DNA from: Phlebotomus papatasi
Lineage: Eukaryota; Arthropoda; Insecta; Diptera; Psychodidae
NCBI RefSeq assembly: GCF_024763615.1
Contig: NC_077222.1
Coordinates: 66,092,001 to 66,156,000 of the forward strand
Reading direction: 5' to 3'
Length of the DNA: 64,000 bases
Made by a program: the position numbers and the translations under genes. The notes below the pieces were generated by a model. That model was not told the DNA's origin, ran no database searches, and saw only the letters and a program-made list of their open reading frames with translations. Of the stretch, positions 1 to 12,000 are shown in pieces. Numbering within the stretch: position 1 is the stretch's first letter; each line of letters opens with the position of its first letter.

Positions 1-82
1 TGCTCCTCGAGATCGATAATCCGATGTAGACAACTGGAGAGAGTATCCTCTCCTGCTCCACCGAATGAATGGAAATGCCCAT
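1..82 (-). CDS. unc79: unc79 exon cut by the window edge
   Basis: Minus-strand exon beginning at 82 after a long pyrimidine tract and CAG (TTCTTCTTCCTCTCCACAG). It continues beyond the left edge. Joined in phase 1 to the previous exon it encodes DGHFHSFGGAGEDTLSSCLH then RIIDLEE. Frame, acceptor quality and composition all support it. The rest of unc79 lies outside the window. Confidence 0.82.
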   Translation of the reverse strand, partial: MGISIHSVEQERILSPVVYIGLSISRS

Positions 83-3000
83 CTGTGGAGAGGAAGAAGA
101 AGATCCAAAGTAACTACCTGTGCTCCAATGCACGTGACACCGAGTGGGAGTTTTACAAGAGGTCACTCAGCTAAGACAACATGGTTGATAATCTCTCGAT
201 AAATAACGTGTTGAGTGGTATCTGTGTCAAAAAGCGCAACTCACGTTAAATTCCGTGCTGTGTTTATCATGCAAAAAAAAAGTCTAAAAGACATCTTTCT
301 ACGGGAAGAGGAATTAGAAGAAAAGAGTCTTATACTGCAAGAAAAAAATATGCTTATTTTCAAATGGCACATAAAAGCGGATTTCTCGTTTACTTCTATT
401 GTCTGCATTTTGAATTGTGGTTAAAGAGTTCATCACATACCGGCCCAGTTGACAGAGACACAGGTACACCTACATAGAGTCACGAAATCACACTGAGAAG
501 AACACTCATGATGACAAAGTTCTCAGATTCGAGAAAATATGTATAGAGAGTAGAAGAAGACATCGAACTAAAAACGAGGCGGGATTCACAAAGAACATAA
601 AAAAAAAGATCCAAAACTAAAGATGTGACTAAATAAAGAACTTATAGGGGGTGAATTTGTATACATATAGGATAATCGGAAGGGGAATTAAAGGTGGAAA
701 AGTGGTTTTTTGAGGTATTCCCAGAGTTTTTCTATATTTAACAAAAAAGTATCTGACCCGGGGAGGCTGTAAAATTGATTTTTTAAATGGTACGAGCTAA
801 TGAAGATAATCTTCAGAGATCTTTATGGCCACAACAGTGATATTTTTTGGACGGTTGAAAATTTAACAACCATATCTCTATTATTAGCTGAGATTGCGGT
901 GATTGATAAATTAATTTGTTAATTCATTGATCCGCTCTTTAATTTCTATAGAGGTGGATTTGATAAATTGAATATCATCCGGAAGGTGCGGTTCAATTAA
1001 CGTGTATCCTTCTGAGATAAGATTAAAAGCGGCATTTTACAGTCGGCCATATTGAAAATGATCACTTTATATTTGTATTGAAACCTTTTTCATAAACTAC
1101 CGGATAGGGCTATATGTTTATTACTCAAAGAAGAAAAGAAATTGTTAATCCTAAGGGGGTTAGCAAATTTATCGCTAACAGCTCACTTCGACTGCCGATC
1201 ATCCAAGTGAATGATCAGTGCCAATCAGCCGATCTGTCACTCACAATTCTCTTGGTCGTCTTAGTGCTAATTTGCTTAGATTAACTTGCTAAGATGTAGT
1301 GTCATAGTTTGTTTAGATGTAGTGAAAGCACACTCAATTGGTCAAGTGATAGAGCACTCGTTCTATGATAGAAGTGTTTCGGGTTCGAATCCCCTTTAGG
1401 TCATCAAGAATTTTTCTGGCATTAAAGGTGTTAGAATTGTATCCAGTGAGCTTCATTCCATTTGATTCTACGGAGCATGGGACTAACAATACCATCCCTG
1501 TATATGAAATAATGGATGTCCCGAATCCCCCTTGAGGGAAGGCCTAACTTCCTCTATGGAGCGATGCGCCATCAATATTGTTATTATTCATAATTTGCCT
1601 CACCTCAGTTTTATAGCAAAGCAACTTAAGACTCACATTACCCGAGTTACCTACGCTCGAAGTAACTTTTGTAACGTAAAAGTTACCATTTCCTGACGTT
1701 ACATTTTGAATTTGGTAAGAAAATGTTAGTTAGGAGAGCGGTGAAGAAGCGTCTTCATTGCAATGTACATTTCTAAGAAATCTAAGAAACAACAGGATTC
1801 ATCTCATTCAAGGAACAATGCCTTCACTTTAAAGAATCGGTTTTCAATAAATCAAACACAGAACAGCTTCAGCATAAAAACACTGGTCCCACTTTAGAAC
1901 GCGGTAAAGGAGAGTAGGAAAAGATGGGTTGTAAGTGGGTAACATAAATAGGGAAGGAAGTTGAAACAACAAGAAAGAAACACTCAAGTGTGCGACGGCA
2001 CTCTGGTGTAGTAATGCGGTAGTTTGTCTGTTTTTTTTGTGGGGTATCCACGAAAGCTGGCTGGCATAGGTCGTCACTGGCCCAGATCGAGAGCTGACTA
2101 CGCATGCTCTAGCCACCTACCTGGCGCCCCCGATGCTGATCCGGACGCCGGAGCGCCCGGCGCCGGAAACTGATAGACATGCTGGTGGGCGGCGGTGAGA
2201 TTGGGCGTCGAGGGGGCCGTACCCGAGCCCGACTGCGAAGCGGGCGAGCTGTGGTGCGGATGGGGATGAGCGAAATGGTGGTGGTGTGAGTGAGAATGCT
2301 GTGTGGCTACTGAAGAAGTGTGACTATGATTAGTTCCCGAAAGGAGAAACTGACCCAGTCCGAAGCGTGAACTCTTCCGCTTGAGAATTGGCGCTGATAT
2401 TTGCCGGTTGTACACCTTCTCCTTCTCTGTTGTGGAGGGGACTTGATTACTGAAAAACATCTTCGGGAATGGAAATGTCAGCGGAATACCCATTTTCGAG
2501 TCCTGGCGTGGGATGATGCTGGCGGGTGCTGACATTGTGCGCTTATACGGCCATTTGGGGCCAAAAGACGCACTCAGTGTCTTTGCCATACTCCCTGTTC
2601 CATCTGACTGACTTAGGGCTTCCCGGGCCTTGCTGATCTTCGATGATAGGATCTCGCTACCGTTCTCCGAATTTCGTAGATCTGCAAATTGAGCATGACA
2701 AGAAATCTTACCAAGAAATGCAACAAAGAGCTCCATACCTCTGAGATAGGAAATATCTCCGTTCTTCTCAAGGTTAACCTGAGCTTCCACGAAGAGGGTA
2801 TCGAAGCGATTGAGAAAGAAGTCCCAAGCCAAAACATGCCGATCTGACAACGAATTGTGCAGCTGATATACGCTCTGGAGTACAACAGGTCGATCAACTA
2901 TGAAGAGATCGAACTGCGACTCTAGGCAGAACAGCAAGCTTTTGACGGCATTGTCATGGATGGTTCCTAAATACAGAGTAGCCCTTTGAGCAACATGCAC

Positions 3001-6000
3001 GTTGATGTCATCCATGCTGGCGATGAGATGACAGAAGGCTGTTGCAAGGGCAGTTTGAAGACCGACTTCGGATCTCAGGGGGGTTGAATCCATGAAGCGT
3101 GTAATGACCGTTACTCTTTCTACGGCTGTGAAGCGCACCCGCCAGTCGGAATCGTGGAAAGCTTCCTGCACGATGCGCCAGAAGACGTCGGATCCATGAG
3201 GAAGGGTGATGCAGTGCAGCAACAAAGGAACTCCAGACTCGCAGATATGGGAATGTTCAGCATTGCAGAGGTCCCAGAGGCTGTAACAAATCAAGAACCT
3301 GATTAGGATCAACTTCGAATAATTAGTTAACATTCCTTACTTCTTGATTATTAAGTTCTCCTGGCACCAAATGAAAAATCCCCGTTGATCTCTTGCTGCC
3401 TTGGATAAGGCATCTCCATGCAAAGCTAAGATATTTAGACACTGTAGCATGTGATAGAGGATGTCTGGTTTCTCAATATTCGGCAGCTCCTAAAAATCAA
3501 AGGTTTTCAATATAGAAGAACTGAGAAATAAGATACCGGTTTTTACTTTAAGCAACTGATGGATGTACTGAAGTTGTTGCGGTAAGGAATCTAAAGCAAA
3601 TTTGAATTTTCCAACTGAAGTATGCCAGAAGTCTTCTCCATCTTCAAGTTCATCTCCTCCATCTTCTCCGTCTCCACTCCTATCACCTTCGCTACCAGGT
3701 CCAACTAGGTTCGGCTTAGCCACTTGAACGGTTGCAGTTGCTGCACAACAAAACTCAGTTAGAGGAAGCTAAAGCAACAAAAATAATTCAAAACTTACCA
3801 ACGTCAGCATCTGAAAGGGTAACCGACCTCGCCACAGCCGTGACCACCTTCTCGGAGGGCATAATAGCAGCCAGGTCCAGCTGCTCCGATACTGTTTCCA
3901 CCGTGGCAGTCATTATCTGAAACAACGGCTGAATTCTAAGTGCACTGGAGTGACTTTAGCGCGGGAAAGAGTAGCTGACAATTGCGCGGAAAATGTGATA
4001 TACATCTATAGAACACTGATAGAGATCTTAAATTCCTTTCTCTCATCCACATTGATAAAGACAGAGAGAAATAGAGATAGAGATTGAGAGAGAGTGCCAT
4101 TGTTTCTTAAAAGAGTAAAACCAAGGGATTTAATTAGGATTAACTAAATGAGATAATTCAACACAATAGAATATTTACAGCAAATTTTACAGAAACTTCC
4201 TCATGATCTGAATAGCAGAACTCCTTGGGAAGTTAAGGGAACAAGAGTAAAGAAAGAATCTAAAAAATAAAGATATAATATTGGAGGGGGAGTGGATTAT
4301 TTTTCATTTGTAGTCCTTGATTTTTTAAAAATATTATCTCTGAGAAAGAATTATTTGCCTTTTTTTAAAATAACTTTTTTAAAGAGCAATATATTTTTCA
4401 ATAATGAAATGGTAGAAATTTTTACATTACATCAGAACCATGTTTTTTTTTTATAAATAATTGGTTTTTCCTGACTTAGCTCCGCCCACGGATTTGGTTT
4501 ACGCATTTTCAAGTGTATAACCAAGTAAAGCTAAAGTTTTGAACTGCTTATAAATAATCAAAAAATTGATACTATTTCATTATGATTTGAAAATTTCAAT
4601 CTTCGGAGCAAAAATTCCTAGTAGAACTTTGTAACAAACAAGCCACGCCTCTAGAAACTTATATAAAAATTTTAATATCGTGTTGTTAAAATGAGTTAAT
4701 TTAAATGAATAATTCTGAAATATGGAACACTCAATTAGAAAAAATTTTATGAGTGGTGGCCTATATTTTCGTTACATAATTTCTAGATTGAAAGTATATT
4801 ATTTAAATTTTCATTTTCAACGTAGAACTAAATTAAGTTTAATTAGTTGTTTCTGATGATTTTACACATTTATTTGTAATTTAGGTCTTCTTCATTGATT
4901 GGCATGGTCTATATTATCTACTCCATATTTCCAGATTTATTATTTGTAATTTTGTATATCACTGCTCGAACTCAAAAAGAAAGCAGTTATATAATCTACT
5001 ATTTTTCAACTTTTGACAAGGCTAGAGGCCGAACGGCAAGAGATATCGACTTCCGGTCTTCGACGACCCCACCATAAGTTAACATTATCTAGGACAGTGT
5101 GTTTTTCTTTCACCCAACCCCTCTCCTTCCCCTCCGAAACCATGTTTTTTTGGTTTATTTCGAAAACGGCTTATACGATTTCTTTCATTTTCGAATACGT
5201 TTTAGAGGTAGTTAAAGCGCATATTTGGTCCTAGGACACCTATGTCTGAAAACCATTTCGATATCGAATTTTCGAAGATCAAAGTTTAACCACTTTGGAA
5301 AGTCTTTCTATCGATTTGCTTAAATTTGGATTTTTTGAAAATTTGGATTTGCTGAAATTTGGATTTCAGGTTATGAACCGGTTATGAACCGATACGTAAT
5401 TTTTGTACGAACATCTATTAGGTGAGATTCTTAACAATCTCACCTACTATAATCCTAACAAAATTTCATGTCGTCCGATCGACCTCAAACTTGGCCAAAA
5501 TGTGTTTCGCCACTTCCTGATCACGAATATATATGTGGCTATTTTACGTTCCCGGCCGGCCGGCTGGCCGGCCGCTCTTTGGCGCTTAATAGCTCCTAAA
5601 CTAAAAAAGATATCGACTTGCGGTTTTCGGCAAAGGTTATATATCGGGTGAAAATTGCAACTTGGTGCATAGACCCCCCACCCCCCACCCCTCCTTCCGC
5701 CATTTTGAAGACCCCCCTTTTTTTGTTTTCTTAATAGCTCCGCCCCTATGGCATTCAGCGGACTCAAATTTTAGTATGTTATAGCTGGGTCTTAGAGCTT
5801 TCCATCAATACCAAACTTAAGGTCCCCCGACCCCCCTGACCCGAGCTATAAGGGTCCAAAAAAAATTTCTTAAAATGGCCATAACTCCGGTTCTAATTGT
5901 CAGAATTTAAAAAGTGAGGGCTTTTTGGAAAGCTCTCGTGAAATGCCACTTCTCCTTCTAACATCGCAAGTTCATAAAACCACCGCTAGGGGCGCTTTTT

Positions 6001-9000
6001 TTAAAAAGAAAATTTTTAAATCTTAAAAGTTAAATAACTCAAAAATTCCATTGTGCATCGGGCTGAAAATTTAGTATGTTGTAGCCGTTGATTATACCTA
6101 TCAAACAAAAAAAACCTTAAGTCGATCCATAACCCCTGACCCGAGCTATAAGGGGTCAAAGTTCGAACATTGACCGGCCTCTATCTCCGGTTCTAATTAA
6201 CATAGCGACCTAAATTTTACCTTTTTGGTTTCGTCTCGATGAGCACTTTCAGATGGAAGTTCAAAAAGTCACCACAGGTGGCGCTGTGATAGCGTCAAAA
6301 TTCATCGAAATTCAAAGTCACTTTTCTCAAAAACGGCATTGTGCAAGTTAATGAAATTTTAGTATGTTGTAGTCCAGTCTAGGACGTTTCCAAAATGGTG
6401 CGTATGTGCGCTGTGGTTTCAATAGAACCGGAGATATGAGGGGTCAAAGTTCACGAAATTCAAAAAATCATATCTCCGGTTCTAAATGACCGATTTTGAT
6501 GAATGAGGGCTTAATCGAAAGATCTCACCAAATGCTACAACTTTCTAGAATATTTGAACTTCGTGGGACCAACACCAGGGGCGCCACAGTCGAAAAACCA
6601 ATTTCAATATCACATAACCTCAATTATCTCGACTGTCGCTGAACCGATTTTGATGATTACTTCAACATAATTGTAGAGCACATTTGTCTCTACATTTCGT
6701 CCATACATCATTTTCCGCTCAGACTACGCTATCACTCCGATTTTGTCGTTTAAGTGTGAAAAAATGGATTTTTCCCATAATAACGCTTTGAAATCACTCA
6801 GATGCCAATTTGACTGCCTCTACTCCACCAAGACACTTAAAATAGGGGTTTAAATGGAAAGTCCCACAAAATACAACAATTCTTTGATTTAGTTGAAGTT
6901 CAACAAATGAACACTTGGGGCACTCTGGATGAAAAAAACGAGTTAAGAAACAAAAAACCTCGCTTATCTTGGCTTCTGAGTAATCGATGAGTTCAAGTTC
7001 TACGGCAAAATTATAGAGAACATTCTGGTCTACATTTCACCCATATATCACTTTTGTGCCAGTTCATCCAAATCCTTGACATTTTGGTTCAAATACAAAA
7101 CTTGTATAATTTCACGAATTTGATTCAAGATAACTGAATGGCGCCTCCCTACTTCAGCATCAAATCGAATTTGCATGCACTCCGAGTTAGCTCACGTTAA
7201 GAATCTCACCTACATAAGCCGGTTAGGATTATCTGCCCCTTTTATTACTCTTAAAATTATTTTGTCGCATCTTTCGAGTGATTTACAAATCGATTTAAAT
7301 CGGTTGAGAACCGATAAACGATAAATGATGCGAAAGTACTTTTGAGGGATAGCATCTAAGTCACGAGTTCGAGCACTTCGCAGAGCCTGGGACATTTTTC
7401 CACCCCTTTTTTATTTTAAAAATTATACAAGGGGTGTGATAATCTTTTTTAATTATTGTAATTTTCGGATTGATATAAGTAGGGGGAATTTTCACACACT
7501 GTCTTGAATTATACTGAGAAAAAAAGAGGTTGCGATTAACTTTTTTTCCTCATAAGTTTAACACTTTTTAGGTGTAAAAATATATCAACATTTTTAAATG
7601 TTAATTTTACACCTTTTTAAAGGTAAAATTAACATGAAAAAGGATAACTTTAACCCCCAATACACCTAAAAAGGGTAATATTTACACCGATTTCGGATCA
7701 ATACTGCAGGGTAAAATTAACATTTCCGGAATACTTTTTCGGATTTCTCTCAGTGTACATATAATAAGACACATTTAAAATTTCTACATTAGTTCTTGAA
7801 AGAAACATAAATTTAAATTATTTGTGAGTGGAACTTGTTCAGAAGTTGAAATGCAGTTTTTATGAAAAACACTAAATTTTAGACATGTTTTGCAGAGTTT
7901 TCTTTCTCTGATTGTTTGCATTAAGATTATTATGACCAACGCGCAATAATGCCCAGCGCATAATGATTAGCGTACAATAACTTTAGTTTGTAAACATGTT
8001 TTCAAAATTGTCTATGAGAGTGAAAAAGATGATTAGATCTAGATTTCACTCGCTCTCATTGAAATGTCAAAAATATGTTTTCAAAATAAAAGCTATTGTG
8101 CATTGGGCTTTAATGCAAGGTCATACATATACAGATGTAAACAAAAACGCAATCTCCTAAAATATTTTAGAGCCAAAGTGTTTCCTGATTAGCCAATCAG
8201 ACAACTTTATTGCATTAAATTATTTTATGGAATATTTAGTTATACATGAGGTAAATTCTTTAGTAAACTTATAATTACATATAACTATGTAAAATTGTTA
8301 TGTCAATATTCTTATTCTGAAATAATTGTTTTACCGCAATCATCTTGTTTAAGAGATGTGTGGTCATAAAATTTCCCAAGGAGTCCATCTTACTATGAGG
8401 TGTTTTATAGAGTGTTTTATCAGATAATTTTCACAGTGTTGAGTCTATTGAGTCTATTAATTAAAATGTTAAATATCTCTGAATCTATTGCATAATTATC
8501 ATCTTGTCTAATTGATGTTAATGAAGTTCACAGAGGAGACTAGAGAAAGAAGAGAGAACTAAAAGTGTATACAGAACAAAAGGGGTTTAAAATAACTCAA
8601 AAGAGAAAATGAGAACTAAGGTGGATATTTCTTGTAACATCGAATAGATAGGACTGATAGATAAACACACATACAAGATACTTTGGGACAAACATCCATT
8701 TGTATGATTTAGCACACGGTTTTTATCGTATTTTTGCAAGTTTTCTGGTGAAGTGTTTAAAACAAGATTTGAATGAGCTATTGTGGCTCTGTTTTTATTT
8801 TTAAAAAAATGGTAGAAAATGACACACTAAAGCACAAGAATATGGAGGTAATTTTCACAAATGAATCTCTGATTTTCTAAATTTTTTATTTTGATTTTAG
8901 GAGAGCTATTTTTTGGAGCAAACTGATTAAAAATTGTGTTTTAGTAAGCAAACAATTAAATATTAGAAAACTAAGTGACATATCCACATATTTACACAGC

Positions 9001-12000
9001 CAATTTATCAATTGAAAAGAAGATTTCAATTGATTTAAATATATTTATATATATTTAAATTTCTTTTGCAATGATAGTGATATCTGTGCCTAATTTTGTA
9101 TTATACTATTTGTATATATATATTTTTAATATTCTTTAACTTCTTGGTCAATATGGTCACTTTCACTAAAGAGAGTATAAAGTATACAGTTATATATAAA
9201 AAAACATAGGGAAGACAGCAAGAGATATGTTTATTGTTACAACATTGATAATTGTTGGACAAAGTACCTCGTCTGTGGCATGAATAAAGCGCGCAATGTC
9301 TTGTTCACGTCCCTGTGGTGGGAAAAAACAAATTGAGAAAGAAAGTATAGCTAAAAAATTACCACTTAAAACACAAAAAATTTGGGAGAAAAATTAAAAG
9401 TGAAACAAGAAAGAGTCCCTGAAATTAATCACTAATTACGCGCCATTTTGGGAAGTTTTTCTGTTTTATTTTATTAATTTTATTTATCATTTGGCTTTAA
9501 GAAAGTCTCTACTGTTAAAGTTTTGTTTATATTGAGTTCTTTTCGGAAACTATGAGGGTGTTGAAAAAAAATAACAGGGGACGAATAGAATTAGATTTGA
9601 GACACTTAAGAACGATACATACAGAGCACACGTTGGGCATGGAGACCAGGACCCCTCCGATTGAGTGTGGCTCTGGCGGCTGTGGCAGGACAACTGGTAC
9701 TGGACCTAGAAAACACAAACCCCCTTTAAAAGGGTTCACTGGCATTGGTCAGAAGGTCACTTTCTTGGATGGGAACTGTGAATGGGATCTATAACTCGCA
9801 AGCAAAATTTTTAATATTTACTCAAAATGTTGATTTGTAATAATTTTTCAAAAAGTTTGTCAAATGTATAGTGTTAATTAAATGCAATGGAGCCCACTGA
9901 AATCAATTTGAACTTTGAACACATTTAACGCCAGTTAATTTACAGGGAGTTCCGCTATCAAAAAAATTCTCAGGACCGAAAAAAGCTCGTGGATTAATTC
10001 TAGTGACATAGAAAAATTGCATACCCACAAGAGAGGTTTTTGGAATAAGTTACGGAAACGTTGTGATGTATGCAAAACATTTTCAGCGCCAATTTTTCAG
10101 CCTATTTTCAGCCTATTTTCAGCGCTAACGGTTCATAAGAAATGCATTTAAAATTTACCCCGTAAAACATTTAGGGGTATTTCAAAAATTATTTTACAAA
10201 GAGCTCCCAATTGTAGGCAATTCATATCTAATTCATTCAATCCGTTTTCACTTAAGCCGAAACTCCTTGTATTGTGACTCGAATAGGACTTGAACCTGAG
10301 GCACTTGCTTCATAGCGTTTTACCTTGAAATCCTTTGAGTACCCTTAAGAGATTAATTTTTCTGCGAAGAACCCTTATTCCCCTCAAACTTCGAAAAACA
10401 GATGTCATTCTAGGCGACGCCTCGTCAGGGTACATCGTCCACTAGCAAAGAAATTTTGAACTATCAATTTCTATTAGGCCGATTTTATTAAATCTCACAA
10501 TTTAAAATTTAAAAACGGCTATTAATGTTAAGCCACACCCATGGTTAAAATAGACCACACCCCTTAAAAAAAACTTGCAAAATGATATCCCTGACAAACC
10601 TTTAAAAAAATATTGTTGCATGTCCAGATATTTATTTATAAAATTTATTTTAAATGTTTAAGTATTTTTTCTAATTATTTGTCAAAGTGCTTTTTAAGGA
10701 GTTATAGGCCCCAAGAGTGTCCTCCGTTAAAGTGTTTTAATGTTTCTGATAGTGTCTTTTTGTGAGTGTTTAAGCCAATTTTCAAATGTTTCCGAGTTTT
10801 TTTCTGAATAAAGTGTTGCCCAATTGTTATTGATTTTGATGTGAAATGTGTTTTGGGATATCATCCAAGAAAGTAGACATACATAAGAAAGCCACAGTTT
10901 GCGTGTCACGTGAAAAAATATTTACATGAGACACACACATTGATCCACAAAATAGAGTTAAGTTTGTAAGAAAAGAGGCAATAAGTGTTACGAAAAAACA
11001 GCAAGAGACGACAATGAACAGATAAGACAACATTTTGTTTGTGAATTGAGGAATCACCTGCCATAATAACTAACTTGCCAGGATCATCTGGAATAGAGAG
11101 GAACTATTTGTTACGTTTAAACTTCTATTTAGGACTTTGTTTTCTTCAACACCCAGAGGAACACTTTAGTTCAAGAGATAGAGGAATAACTAAAGTTGTT
11201 GTGTTTGGAAGGAGAGGAAAGAAGAGAAAGTGCAGCTGCAGGAAGTTGAAGATCACTGGAGAGAATTGAAAGATTAGTTGCAACACTAGACACTTTGTTA
11301 TCGATAGATGAATTAGAGTAGAGTGTAGAGTGCAGACAGATAGATAGATAGTAATGGTTTGTTTTGGAGGAGACACCCATAGAAATACCTGAAAAACCAC
11401 CTAAAGGTCCGAGAGGAATTGGCAAAGGTGCCATGGAGAGCGAAACGTCCCGGTCCCTTCCTTTGGCTTCCTTCTCAGTCTCAGGAGGACTCTTCCTGGC
11501 TGACCTTTCGTCATCAAAGATCTCTTCAATTGGTGGCTGAAAAAAGAATCAAATGTAATAATCTGTCACCTAAAGGCTTAGAGATGCTTACGTCAGGAGG
11601 CCTTGTAGGATTCATAGGTGCCATGAATTGAACGAGCTTTGTAGAAAGTTGATGCCACATTACAGAAGCTTCACAGTACCCACATTCAGCTATCTTCAAG
11701 CCACAAGTGTGACTGCCCATTCCGACCTTAGCAGCTGTAACCATGCACTTTAGTAGTCTACAGACGTTCTCACAGACACTAGTATGGATTCCCATGTGTT
11801 GTTCAATATCCTGCAACTCCATCTGCTTCAGCAAGATGTCCAACATCAGGATGCAACAAGTTAGGTTGTTCTCAGCATCTGTGGCGAATTCCGTTGTCTT
11901 TGCTTGAGGAGCATCTTCATCAGAAATTGCTGAGGTGTTCCCGTCTGAATCATCCTCAACCACCGGTGAAATCGACGATCTCCTTGGAGCCTGCTCTTTC

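Larger units (their letters stand above)
3917..9267 (-). other. unc79 long intron, 5.35 kb, with three transposon relics
   Basis: AT-rich intron containing a 1.8-kb TIR element (5421-7210) and MITEs at 7512-7755 and 7948-8112. A purine-rich GAGA tract sits at about 4060-4095. No additional exon is apparent. Confidence 0.75.

Noticed and set aside
1331..1400. tRNA gene suggested by A and B boxes
   Set aside because: The same head plus a non-tRNA body recurs at 37342-37768 and 56454-56719, so it is a SINE.
9552..9794. 80-codon plus-strand gene
   Set aside because: Antisense shadow of the 74-bp unc79 exon.
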